From Adineta vaga (lineage: Eukaryota > Rotifera), in NCBI GenBank assembly GCA_021613535.1, contig CP075492.1, positions 20,088,001-20,152,000 of the forward strand: a stretch of DNA of 64,000 nt, given 5' to 3'. The notes beneath the pieces are model-generated. The model had not been told where the DNA came from. It did not search any database and saw only the letters and a program-made list of their open reading frames with translations. A program made the position numbers and the translations under genes. Shown piece after piece: positions 11,193-21,037 of the stretch; position 1 is the first letter of the stretch; each line of letters starts with the position of its first letter.

Positions 11193-11633
11193 CTACTGCT
11201 GTGTTATTTCTTTAGAAAGCAAATCAATATTTTTCACGGTTCTAATTAACAAGATGTATGTGGAAGGAAGCGTCTTTTGGTAGATATCACGTGCTTTTTC
11301 GTAAAATGAAAGTGCTATCGAGTAGTCCTCCATACTTTTATAAACTGAGCCAATGCTATTATAGCAAACAGCAAAGTCATTAGAGTTTTCAGACAGATAT
11401 TCTTTGAAAATATTCAATGCTTTTTCGTGCTCCGAAAGTGCTTTCGAATACTCGCCTATATGCTCATAGATCGAACCGATGTTACTCCAGAAAGTAACCA
11501 GCTTGAGATGATTCGTAGGAAGAGTTCTTTCTAAGATATCAACTGCTTTTTTGTGAAATGAAAGCGCTTCGGAATACTGAGTCACGTTCTTACAAGATGT
11601 GGATATATCCCCTTTGTCCCCACCCACCCACAC
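11193..11633 (-). pseudogene. TPR (kinesin-light-chain-like) gene fragment between hairpins f and g
   Basis: The frame covers about three tetratricopeptide repeats of the 42-residue kinesin-light-chain type: YSEALSFHKKAVDILERTL, YSKALSEHEKALNIFKEYL and YSIALSFYEKARDIYQKTLP, each preceded by a NIGSIYEHIGE-like helix. TPRs form protein-binding superhelices; in bdelloids they often accompany ADP-ribosyltransferase domains, and an ART gene lies 0.8 kb away. The N-terminal end is not a natural start: the frame begins inside the CCCACCCA tract of hairpin g (11612-11637), and the stop lies at hairpin f. I infer a fragment cut on one side, possibly both, at telomere-like repeats. Confidence 0.65.
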
Positions 11634-11637
11634 CCAA
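11612..11637. repeat. Telomere-like tract g (one arm)
   Basis: CCCCACCCACCCACACCC, a single C-rich arm with only a weak GATGTGGATAT partner near 11597. It marks the truncated 5' end of the TPR fragment. Confidence 0.55.
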
Positions 11638-11639
11638 AA

Positions 11640-11976
11640 TCGAGAAGAAATAATTCTGTTTTTTTATCTATAAAAATAAGGAACGTTGATTGCTGCATCG
11701 TAACAGTAATGCACTTGTCCTATCTTTCATATTTATTACTTTTTATGCTTCTCTCATGAAAATGAAATTAAAACATAAAGATATTTTATTTATAGCCATA
11801 GAACAGAAAAGAATTATTACTGCTGTGTTCTTGATATTGTAGATCAATTTATGACTCTCGTATCAATAGACAAGTCAAACCTTTATAGTTTTTCTTTTGT
11901 GTTATAGATGTGAATTATATAGAGAATTTTTTTAACTTCTTAAACCGTATTAAATGCGAATTTATTGTACTAAAAT
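11640..11976. other. Intergenic DNA
   Basis: AT-rich, with no convincing coding frame, between tract g and the small membrane-protein fragment. Confidence 0.35.
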
Positions 11977-12115
11977 TTATATTTCATCCCAAAGATAAAA
12001 GACTATCAAAAGAATTAAAGCAAATGTTATTAGAAGAGTTGAAGCCATCTCCTTTATTCCGGCAGCAATTCGTCGTTCATTAGTATCAGTTAAACCATTA
12101 TCAGCGAAAATACTT
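11977..12115 (-). pseudogene. C-terminal membrane-helix fragment abutting hairpin h
   Basis: An open frame of 45 codons without a start reads from hairpin h (12116) to a TAA at 11977-11979. It contains GLTDTNERRIAAGIKEMAS followed by a hydrophobic helix LLITFALILLIVFYLW and ends in DEI. It looks like the C-terminal end of a membrane protein with a single terminal helix; family not recognised. As with other fragments here, the 5' border is exactly the hairpin. Confidence 0.45.
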
Positions 12116-12172
12116 TTGGGGTGAGGATTAGGGTTAGGTTGTGGTTAAATGACTAACCCATACCTTCACCCT
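12116..12172. repeat. Telomere-like hairpin h
   Basis: GGGGTGAGGATTAGGGTTAGG and GGTTGTGG on the left, then CTAACCCATACCTTCACCC. One stretch reads TTAGGGTTAGG, closer to the canonical animal telomere repeat than the other copies. Confidence 0.65.
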
Positions 12173-12423
12173 AGATCTTTTGCTTTTCTTTTTCTTGGCT
12201 GCTATTACTCTGCAGCGATACTCACTAAAATGTACGTCAACAAAACGAGCAAGACAACAGATAAGAGTAAATGTGTAAAAGATTTCGTTACTTTAAAAAA
12301 CTAAAAGATAACTGTTATTTCTTTGTTGAAGACGTATAATGGAGAAGTAGAAGCAAATAAAGAACAGAACGAAATCATCTACATATTCGAAAGAACACAG
12401 CGCAGATTGTTTTGCGTCAAAAA
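12173..12423. other. Presumed promoter region of the WWE-ART gene
   Basis: About 250 bp between hairpin h and the ART start codon. No clear TATA box or RNA gene recognised. Confidence 0.3.
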
Positions 12424-13533
12424 ATGGCGTCTATTTCGCCGTCTTCTACTGATAATGAATCTTTTATACCAATGTTTCTTCGTCCACGAAATTTTGCATG
12501 GCAATTGAAATCGGCTGATAAATCGCAATTCGACAGTGAAGACCAATGGCAGCAGTACAGTAATATTGACAATGAAATTATAGAAGATGCATACAATAAG
12601 AAGAAATCAGATGTGGAAATCGATGATGACATTATTATAAATTTTACACTACAAATACAATATCAAAAGGGTAACGAGAAGAATCGATGTTCTGTCAAAC
12701 GTACTCAACTGACCAGAAGCAATGATAAGATTCATTTACGAGAAGAAAGATTTTCAACATGCATAACAATAACTTCTTCCGAAGAAGAAAACCAAAAAAT
12801 AGTAGATAGTGATGAACTTCCGGTTCTTCAAAAATCTTTTTGCTACAGCTATTTTTATAATGAAGTTATGGATAAAGGAAAAACAATTGCTGATGTGATC
12901 GAAGAAGCTGCTCGTGGAATACTAAAGGAAGGAAGATTAGTAGGTAAGCCACATCAAGCAGAATGGCTAGCTGAAAAACTCATGGCAGTAAAGCGACTAG
13001 GTGATAACATTGGAGCATCTCTTAGATCTAAAGAAATTCCATATGCTATAAGTCAAACATGCATTTATCTGTATACGTTAGACTCATTCTGGTACCAACG
13101 ATTTAATCATGTTCTTCGTGAGTGGACAATAACCACTCGTGAACAAATCAAAACATATGGACCATTCTGCCTTCTACTCATAAATTCTGTAATAGAATTT
13201 GGTGTGAAAGAATATATAACAGTTTACCGTGGTGTTAATCTTACAAATGAGCAACGTCAGAAGTTCATAGATGATTACATAAGATTCGAATCGTTCACAT
13301 CAACTAGTAGAAATCGAACTTTAGCAGAGTGGTATGGCAATACTCTTCTTATTCTGAATATTGACGTTAATCGTGGTTTGTTAAGACCATATGTCGGAGC
13401 AGATATTTCATATTACTCTAATTTTCCTCAGGAAGAGGAATTTCTGTTACTGCCTGGTACCGACTTTTTCTGCGACAAATATGAGTATAACACTGATAAT
13501 GAGAGACATATTTTGTATTTATATAATCGCTAA
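12424..13533 (+). CDS. WWE-domain ADP-ribosyltransferase (ART)
   Basis: A single open frame of 369 residues from an ATG in good context (AAAAATGG). Residues about 25-85 resemble a WWE domain (FAWQLKSADK, WQQYSNIDNEIIEDAY, then INFTLQIQY), a module that binds poly-ADP-ribose or its units. The C-terminal half is a mono-ADP-ribosyltransferase of the R-S-E class: VYRGV carries the arginine, FTSTSRN the STS motif, and FPQEEEFLLLPG the ExE catalytic glutamates. This suggests arginine-directed transfer of ADP-ribose from NAD+. The middle helix-rich part (YLYTLDSFWYQRFNHVLREW) is typical of the animal/rotifer ART family. No signal peptide is seen, so a cytosolic role is likely. No introns. Confidence 0.85.
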   Translation: MASISPSSTDNESFIPMFLRPRNFAWQLKSADKSQFDSEDQWQQYSNIDNEIIEDAYNKKKSDVEIDDDIIINFTLQIQYQKGNEKNRCSVKRTQLTRSNDKIHLREERFSTCITITSSEEENQKIVDSDELPVLQKSFCYSYFYNEVMDKGKTIADVIEEAARGILKEGRLVGKPHQAEWLAEKLMAVKRLGDNIGASLRSKEIPYAISQTCIYLYTLDSFWYQRFNHVLREWTITTREQIKTYGPFCLLLINSVIEFGVKEYITVYRGVNLTNEQRQKFIDDYIRFESFTSTSRNRTLAEWYGNTLLILNIDVNRGLLRPYVGADISYYSNFPQEEEFLLLPGTDFFCDKYEYNTDNERHILYLYNR

Positions 13534-13646
13534 AGATCCATGTTAAGAACTGGGTGAGCGTGGATGGGTATGTTTCTGTCAATTCAACTAGGTATCATCC
13601 ATTTTCCATTACGGTTGATATTTATCTCTTTAAAAATAAGAATATT

Positions 13647-13692
13647 GAGGGTGTGGGTGTGGGTCTTTTTTCTTAACTACACTCTCATTTTG
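13647..13692. repeat. Telomere-like hairpin i
   Basis: TTGAGGGTGTGGGTGTGGGT, loop CTTTTTTCTTA, then ACTACACTCTCA. The right arm is degraded. It lies 114 bp downstream of the WWE-ART stop. Confidence 0.7.
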
Positions 13693-14249
13693 ATGGTTTT
13701 GAACTTTTGATTAAATATATTTTTCATCATGATTAGAATTAAAACAAGTACATCACATATAGTGCTAATAGAAAATGACACGTTCAATCACATTTTCGTT
13801 CAGATTGATTTTTTAAAAAGATATTATTGATTCGTTTGATTTTTTTGAGAAAATAAAGTGCTGAATAAAACTATATCAATAAGTTTTAGATATGAAAATA
13901 TTTGGAAACAGATATTTAACATGTTATATCTTCTCTTCTTACTCATCAGAATAAATGAACTATTCAATGATTACAAGAAAACATAGATATCGCACTATCG
14001 AATCTTCAAAATTTTCAACAAAAAAATGTAATAATAAGAAGATATTTAAGAATAATACAATTCGGATGATCTGGCAACCCTGCTTTTTTATGTAAAAGAC
14101 AATAATTTATTTGATCAAAATCAACTATGATGACAGAATGTTTAGTGATTAGTGGAAATATTACGAAACAACCGATGTCAATAAGACAAAATGTTTCGCA
14201 AGTTTATTTAATTTCGAAAAACATATGAGAGAGAGAGAATGGAATAGTT
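13693..14249. other. Intergenic DNA
   Basis: AT-rich, lying past the 3' ends of two convergent genes (the ART gene on plus, the SnoaL-like gene on minus). A short GA run occurs at 14227-14237. No gene seen. Confidence 0.4.
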
Positions 14250-14660
14250 TCAGACTTGCTGTCTACGCTTTATTTTCTCCATTATCGGCGTTATATCAGC
14301 GAAGACATCGTACCGTTGCATCTTTTGTTCTTCAGATGTTTTATGAAAAACACGTAAACCGCGTAGACGAATCACTTCCGGATCACCCTTAACTTTGAAT
14401 GAGACATATATAGTTTGATAAATTCGATCAGGTAGAACATCAACATGTTCAGTTTCATGTTCCAGCATGTCTACTTGATCAAAGTTTGCTTTGAAGTTTT
14501 GAATCAAGTTGTGATGACCTTTGACAGGAGGATTGTTAGCGTACTGCATAACTGCGTCCTCAGTAAAGAATTCAGTAACAAATTTTTCTGCATTCAAGGA
14601 GCTATTAACTTCATGAAATCGTTCGAGCCACTCGAGTGCTTCTTGCTTTGCTTGCGACAT
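14250..14660 (-). CDS. SnoaL-like / NTF2-fold protein
   Basis: A 136-residue frame starting MSQAKQEALEWLERFHEVN at the only in-frame ATG near the start. The N-terminal helix, the motif FFTEDAVMQYANNPPVKGH and alternating strands (DRIYQTIYVSFKVKG, VIRLRGLRVFHKT, MQRYDVFADITPI) are the layout of a SnoaL-like domain of the NTF2 superfamily. Such small alpha-beta barrels act as isomerases, hydrolases or binding modules; the substrate here cannot be read from sequence. Length matches a single-domain member. A complete, intron-free gene with its own promoter region toward 15 kb. Confidence 0.7.
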   Translation of the reverse strand: MSQAKQEALEWLERFHEVNSSLNAEKFVTEFFTEDAVMQYANNPPVKGHHNLIQNFKANFDQVDMLEHETEHVDVLPDRIYQTIYVSFKVKGDPEVIRLRGLRVFHKTSEEQKMQRYDVFADITPIMEKIKRRQQV

Positions 14661-15169
14661 TCGTTTGTTAATATTACCAAGCAATTTTTATATTGACACT
14701 TTATTTTCGTTTTGTTATTACCATCATGTGACGAGAGAGAAAGAAACTATTTATATGCTCGATAAAGGAGAAATCAAATAACAGAATGAAAAAGAGTGAA
14801 GGTTTACTCATATTTCTAAAGGGTAGAAAGTATACATAAGTGTACCGCATGAACAACTCTTATTTTGCTTCAAATACAAAAATTTTACCTATCCCGTAAG
14901 ATACTAAACCATTTTTCTTTGATATTTTGATGTGGTTGCATAGAGATCGTCAAATTCTAAGAGAACATATACTGTTAAGTATCAATTGAGTTGTTTTTAC
15001 TGAAGTATGTTGCTGTTGCTGTTATTATAAGATTTCTTCGGCCATGGAAAATGAGCCAAACACATGAACCAATCAGATTGAAGTCCATACTTTAATGTTA
15101 TTACTATGGCTTAAGCCGCTCGTTTGTAAATCCTAATCTTATTTGAATATCTTCATCATTTTCAATTAT
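14661..15169. other. Intergenic DNA
   Basis: Upstream region of the SnoaL-like gene; AT-rich, no further gene or repeat seen. Confidence 0.35.
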
Positions 15170-16291
15170 ATGAAAGTTTTTTCAATCTTATAATCAACGT
15201 TTTCAAAATCTTTTCATCAATTCAAGTTCTTCTATTATAATATTCATCTTGATTGAATATCAAAATCAACATTTATATCATATTATGAAAATATTATTCT
15301 TCCAAATCAACATCGAATTCAATCACTTTATTTAACAAATCCATTTCTTATTCAATTATTCCCAAATTCATTCAACTTCAAACATTGATTATTGATGATA
15401 TTTCATCTGATCATCTGGATCAATTTTTAAATGTTCTATTAGTCTTACCCAATCTTACTTCGTTAATCATTATTCACATCTGTTCTGAAGTCGGAAGAAA
15501 TCTTATGTATGAAAAAATCTTCCAACTATCTTAAATATGTTTTTCATCATCTTGAAATTTTATATATTTCAACATGGAATGATAATCCTTATCGGTAAGA
15601 ATTTATTTCCATTATGTAATATAAAATGAAAGTTTCTGGTTTTTTTTTCTTTAAGAAAAAACCCATTTTACAATATATGTGCATAAGGACAAAATACAAA
15701 TAATTTGTTTATTAATGGAAAAATTCAGCCGAGTTCAGTTTATAATATTGAAATGAAATACTCAAAAACCTTGATTAATGATATAGATTACTCTTCAAAT
15801 GTCACACAATTTGTTTTGCACCGTAATGGATTTTATAAGAAAGAAAAATATATTCCACCAGTTATTTTAAAATATCTGTTTCCTCTGGAACAATGTTACT
15901 GAATTCTACACTTTCGTTTCTTTATGATTATTTCAAAGATTTTATTCAACTAATTATGTCCTTATACCAAATATTCGAAAATTAAAGCTTTATGAATTGA
16001 GAAATAATGTAGAACGTTTGGATTCAATCCACTCAGATGAAAATTTCTAAACAGTATGAGCTACAAACAAAATAATCGATGTGGAAATGCAATTTGTGGT
16101 ATAAAATCATCAGAAGTTGTCGAATATCTATTATCACAAACAAATGATTACAATCGAAATCTACACTTAATATCGATGGATTGTCGTGATTCGAAGTTCC
16201 TCTTATACTGCATAAAACATCTGATTCAACCATACGCAAAATCTATTGAATATTTGAAGATCTCCGATGAGACCTTTCATTTATGGTGGTA
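15170..16291 (+). pseudogene. Second F-box/LRR-type gene, heavily decayed
   Basis: Pieces in several frames read as a leucine-rich-repeat protein: LIIDDISSDHLDQFLNVLL and LPNLTSLIIIHICSEVGRN near 15385-15500, an open piece of 65 codons at 15705-15902, and another at 16056-16292 containing VVEYLLSQTNDYNRNLHLI and YLKISDETFHLWW. The order and style match the pseudogene at 8430-9372 and the same bdelloid F-box/LRR family, but I see no F-box and no continuous frame. It is a remnant, with at least four frame changes. Confidence 0.45.
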
Positions 16292-16330
16292 ATCATATTC
16301 GGAAATATAAACAAGAATTTTACTATTTAA

Positions 16331-16356
16331 AAAAAGAGTGTGGATGTGAGAGAAAA
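16331..16356. repeat. Possible degraded telomere-like arm j
   Basis: AAAAGAGTGTGGATGTGAGAG, a G-rich arm without a clear partner. Included because a coding scrap begins right after it. Confidence 0.25.
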
Positions 16357-16359
16357 ATT

Positions 16360-16526
16360 TTGTGATTGTAATCAATAAAGCTCATCGAGTTCTATCTCGA
16401 ATCAGTGAGATCAGAGTTGATGGTGATATTTGGAAGATCAAGTCATGGAGTTACTCCAATAAACAAACTAAACGACAACAAATTGGCAAATTCAAATATA
16501 GATATGGACCAAAAACTGAAAAATAA
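16360..16526 (+). pseudogene. Coding scrap between degraded hairpins
   Basis: About 55 open codons without a start, including INKAHRVLSRISEIRVDGD and ending FKYRYGPKTEK before a TAA. Composition looks coding; no family recognised. It lies between the weak arm j and hairpin k, the same arrangement as the clearer fragments at 6290-6459 and 11193-11633. Confidence 0.3.
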
Positions 16527-16556
16527 TATCAAGGATGATTATCCAATAAATGACGC

Positions 16557-16622
16557 CCATTGAAGATGAGGATAAGGTTGTTAGTGAGGATCGACAAGTT
16601 AATCACACGCACACTCACATAT
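16557..16622. repeat. Telomere-like hairpin k, degraded
   Basis: GATGAGGATAAGGTTGTTAGTGAGG on the left (17 of these bases G or T), loop, then CACACGCACACTCACAT. It lies about 90 bp past the stop of the VWA gene. Confidence 0.5.
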
Positions 16623-16709
16623 CTTTTTAAAATACATGATAGGATCGATTAATATTTGTCATTTATTTAATCTTTAATTAACTTCTGAATTTTCTTTTCT
16701 AAAATTGTT

Positions 16710-19700
16710 TCAAAAGGAATCTCCATAAAATGGATTTAAAAAATAACGATAGTTTCGGTTTCTTCGACATTGTCGGTCTTCCCAAAGTGTTCTACGACAA
16801 TAAACTACTAATCTTCCTCGATTTTGTAATGCAACTTCTTCAACTTTCTTTTCATCAATAAATTGCCGTAATGATCTTAATGCTTCATCTAAAGATGGTA
16901 TTGAATTGCATTGATCCATATCATTGTAAATTACTTCAGTTGATGTTGTTGTTGAAATTTGATTTTTTAGTAAAGCCATGAGTTTCTCTTTCTTGGTTGC
17001 TACGCCATCAGTATCACCCTCACTTTTTTCATATGATTCAAGTAATTGTAAAAAAACTGCACTAAATAATGCACCAGAACGGTCCGGACAATATTTACAC
17101 ATAATACCAGCAAAACCTTCCAATGACTTACAATTCAAAGCAGCAGGAATGGCAAGACGAACATTTTCCCAGGAATCATGAGCAATGACAGGTTCTTTTT
17201 CACCTAAAATATACATCAAATCTCTCTTTTTTCGATCAATTTTCTTCAATTTCCAACTTACTCTGCAATCTTCTATCAATGATAGATAAAATATTTTCTT
17301 TCTTCGGTAAATTTAATAAGCTTCCACTATTTGTATCAGAATAAATCATATAATAAAATGTAATCAATAATTCATATCTTAAAGTATTGTAATCTAAATG
17401 TTTTTCTATGTAATCTTCGTCAATTTGACAAAGATTTAACATCGTTCGAATAAAATCAGGTAATGGTAAGAGCAAACTTTTGATATAATTCATTTCGATT
17501 TCTTCATGTATTATTCGTGTACAATTTAGTTTGGTTACCTTTTCTGATGTAAATGGAATTGGTTGAGATGATCGATCATGGAAATAATCGATAAAACTTT
17601 CTTCAATAAAATCTGGCAAGTTGTTATTGATTGATGTGTTCGAATTATTTGTACTGGAAGTAGTAGTTGGTAAATGTTTCGCATTACAACCATAGACAAG
17701 ATTTTCTACAATTGTTTTAACTGTTGTTGTTGAATTCTTTGAATATTTTTTTAGATATTCTTGTCGAAGATATTCATAGTAAATTGGTACGAGAACAGAT
17801 ATAAGATCATTTCTTAAATAACCAATCATCAATGGTATAGATAAATCATACTCTTCAGTATTGCCAATAGGTAGTCGTTTCAATAATTTTTCATAGGTCT
17901 TCTCACCAAATTGTTCCGCCGTTTTAAAACCTTGGGATTCATCCACTATAAAACGACATACTTTTTCCAATTCAACTACGATTTGTTTTTGTCGTTGAGT
18001 ATTCGTACGTTGTTGAATAATTTCATAGAGTAGTTTTAAAAGTGCAACTTCCTGTTGTTTATCATATCCGCAACTATCTAACGTATAGAGATAACCAAGC
18101 CAGATGCCTTCAAGTATACGGATTCGTTTCATATGTTCATCATTGATATACAAAGGTATGACTGCATTGATTTGTTCATCGGCGAGAGCACCAGAGATCG
18201 AATAGAGATCATTCAGAGTAGTAAATTGTCCTTGCGCTTGCTGATTATTTTTTGCATGATTCATTCCATTGATAAATGAATCATAGGAAATAATTGTATT
18301 AGTCATCTTCAAAAGTTTTAAACCTTTCGCAGGATTACTAATGGCTTCTTCATCACGATGAACAAAAATACCCAGACATAAAATATTATCCGTTGATTTT
18401 CTCATAATTTCATAGATATCTTCATTGGAATAGGTATCCACCCAATCTTGTTTCTGTTCTTTGATCTGTTGCCATGCATCGGGTGTAATCGAATCTTTAT
18501 ATCCTTGTAATATCCCACTGATATCTGTTTTTTTGAAATAATCGACATTCTTATAGACTCGTAGTTCTAATTTTTTCTTTCGTTGCGTATTAGCAAAGAT
18601 TGGATCATGTCTCAATGCACTCAATTGCAATTTTACACGTTCAGGTACTTGAGTCATTTTTAATTGTGTAAACAATTGTCGATATTCTATCATACGTTGA
18701 TCGATTTCCTTGTAAATTTGTTCCGCTTCTAGACGTTCCGCAAAATTTTTGCTGTTTGTTATTTGAATATCATTTAAAGAGGTTTGAATTGATTTGACTT
18801 GTTCTTCGTTTTCCGGTTGGATAAGGTTCAATGCATGGAGAAGATGTATCGCCCGAATGTCTTTCATCGGTGCTAGAAGAAATTGTGTCGTTACTGATTT
18901 ATCATCAATGAGTGTCAATTCGGTAATCGTACTGAGATCATCATCATCGTCCATAAGAAAACCAACAGTTTCGTTATCGATATTATTTGCAGTATAAGTC
19001 TTTCCATTGAGAAATTTGATAGTGAATTGTCGAACATTGAATGCGTATTCAAACATATCATTAAAATTATTTTGTAATTCTTTGGATTCAGTTGAATAAC
19101 GAAAGACACCTTGTCGAGTACCAAATGTTCGAATTTGATTAAGAAATGTATCGTTTACTTCACCGAAACCGATCACATGAAATGTAATGGGTGGTGACTA
19201 AAAGAGAAAAAACAATATTGAATTATTTAAGAAATAACTGCAAAATGACTTACATTTGTCATTCCACTTAACATCAACTTTAGCATCTGAATACTCTTCT
19301 GCAAAGCTGCTCCATTTGGTTCATTATCTTGTCCATCAGTCATAAATATGAAGGTTATTGACTTTTTGATTGATGCATTTTGTAGAAGATAATCTTTGAT
19401 GGCAGTGAATATACTGGCAAATGATGTTCCACCACTAGTTTGAAGATTTTCATTTCGTTCCGATAATGTCTTTAATGTACGTTTGACATCTGTTTGAGTA
19501 TTATATGTGAATAGACGATAGTCTTTTTGTGTACGTTGATATATATCACGTAAAACTTCACAGACATTGTTTATAGGACTACCAGACATCGAGCCACTTA
19601 CGTCAACACAACAGACGATGTCGGCATCACTTCCAGCAGCAGCAGCAGTATTGTTATAGGTTCCTTGCGAACATGTAAGTTTGATTTCCACATAATTTTG

Positions 19701-19736
19701 ATGACTAGAAAATGGTAATTTCAAATATGCCGCCAT
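16710..19736 (-). CDS. VWA-domain protein, 970 residues, three exons
   Basis: Exons 19254-19736, 17262-19197 and 16710-17203 join over two GT-AG introns (56 and 58 bp) to 2913 nt in one frame. Residues about 15-190 form a von Willebrand factor A domain with a complete metal-ion site: DVSGSMSGSP (DxSxS), SGGTSF (Thr) and FMTDGQDNE (Asp). Absence of a signal peptide and of glycosylation-rich sequence suggests a cytosolic copper/ubiquitin-type VWA protein rather than a matrix protein. The remaining 780 residues are mostly helical, with an acidic stretch MDDDDDLS, a poly-Asn/Ser linker near SSTNNSNTSINNN, and a Cys-containing segment (GFAGIMCKYCPDRSG) near the C-terminus; none matches a domain I recognise. 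ATG context AATTACCAATGG. The gene looks intact. Confidence 0.8.
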
Positions 19737-20104
19737 TGGTAATTCTTGTTTTGACAGACAAAAGAGTGAATCAATGAAAATAGAATTTTGCTATTTAAAG
19801 ACTCAAAATTTTGCAATCGTCTTGTGAAATGACTCAAAGGAAAAAAAACCAAAAAATAACTGATAAGATATGACGAACTTTATCTCTGGCATATTCCTAG
19901 CGCAAGAACAAAAACATTTTCATACGCAAAATCATATACGAATCAATTTCCATTAGTTATCAACGGCAAAAGTGCTGTAGATGAGAGATGAGGGTGAAAG
20001 ACAAGCTACCAGGACCAGTTTCGTCATTTATGAGATGACTCATCACATAGCTTATATCTTAAAAGTGATCAAATTTTATTCGAATTAATCAAATGCAAAG
20101 ATAA
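19737..20104. other. Upstream region of the VWA gene
   Basis: About 370 bp, AT-rich. A GATGAGGGTGAAAG motif near 19986 resembles one hairpin arm but lacks a partner. No gene seen. Confidence 0.35.
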
Positions 20105-20181
20105 ATTTGAGAGTGTGGACGAGAATATTCTTCTTTACCAACACTCACGTACTCACATCTACTCTCACTCTCACTTTCAAG
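20105..20181. repeat. Telomere-like hairpin l
   Basis: TTTGAGAGTGTGGACGAG, loop with ATATTCTTCTTTACC, then ACACTCACGTACTCACATC and a longer CTCACTCTCACTTTCAA tail. It begins about 30 bp past the kelch-like gene's stop. Confidence 0.6.
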
Positions 20182-20211
20182 GTTTTTCAAATTGATTGAT
20201 ATTGTCAAGAA

Positions 20212-20511
20212 TCAAATAGATGCTGGTTGATTTCTTTCAGAATAGTAATATAATTCGGCACTATTACCAATACTATCTCCATCAACCACAAGCACCTCTC
20301 CATTAGATAACAGAAATATTCCTTGATACTCGCGTGCATTCGCCATATTCTCAACTAGTGTCCAGATTCCTGTCGATGGATCATATAATTCAGCAGTTTT
20401 TATATAGTTGCTCGTATTCGAGCATGAATAACTTGAGGATTGTGTAGTTTGAGCTAAACGAATATTTTGAATTATAAAATAAATTACAATGATTTGAAAT
20501 AGTTTTTGCAA
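20212..20511 (-). CDS. Small secreted kelch-repeat-like protein, possibly truncated
   Basis: A 99-residue frame with an N-terminal hydrophobic stretch (KLFQIIVIYFIIQNIRLA) that looks like a signal peptide. It is followed by a single kelch-type unit: AELYDPSTGIWTLVENMANA, REYQGIFLLSNGEVLVVDGD, then NSAELYYYSE. Kelch propellers need four to seven such blades, so one blade and a half cannot form a propeller. Bdelloids have many long secreted kelch proteins; this is either the stub of one or an isolated exon. The 3' end is close to hairpin l. The initiating ATG is the one that gives the signal peptide. Confidence 0.5.
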   Translation of the reverse strand: MQKLFQIIVIYFIIQNIRLAQTTQSSSYSCSNTSNYIKTAELYDPSTGIWTLVENMANAREYQGIFLLSNGEVLVVDGDSIGNSAELYYYSERNQPASI

Positions 20512-20940
20512 AACCTATCTGAATGGAAAGATAAAGAATAAAATACCCAATTTTTACAAACAACGAAACCATTTTTCATACAATGAATAAAGAAAAAACA
20601 ACATTATTTTGTCTGACTTAATAAAATGTCTTCAAATTTTATTTATAAATTTTCATGATTTACATTTTAATGACTTTTTAATTGTTACTTTTTTCCTATT
20701 CGCACAGGAGAAAAATAAATTATTGATTCTGTTTCAAAAGACGAAAAAATGAAGAACATGTAGATATAAGTATTGATTGATCAATCGTTAGATGTAAAAA
20801 TTAACCTACGATAAAAAATATACAGATTAAGCCTTTTTATAGTCATATTATTTTCAAAGTTGTCATACAGATAGTATTGAGCTTGATATACTTTTGTATT
20901 AAATCTTTAGTTATTAAGAATATCGATAAATATATAAAGA
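20512..20940. other. Intergenic DNA
   Basis: AT-rich, between the kelch-like gene and hairpin m; no gene seen. Confidence 0.35.
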
Positions 20941-21017
20941 GAACACCCTCACTCTCACCCTCAAGATAAATAGAAGAGTACAACAATCACAAAACTCACA
21001 CCACCCAATCACACCCT
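20941..21017. repeat. Telomere-like C-rich repeats m
   Basis: ACACCCTCACTCTCACCCTC and, after about 35 bp, CTCACACCACCCAATCACACCC. Both blocks are on the same strand, so this copy is a direct rather than inverted pair. It lies about 20 bp past the ART-SPRY stop. Confidence 0.55.
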
Positions 21018-21037
21018 CTAGCTACTTGATACGCCAT

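Noticed and set aside
5147-21017. The spaced hairpins as a CRISPR array or as bacterial intrinsic terminators
   Set aside because: Spacing is 0.3-4 kb and irregular, copies are not identical, the genes have spliceosomal introns, and no cas genes or U-tract terminators occur.
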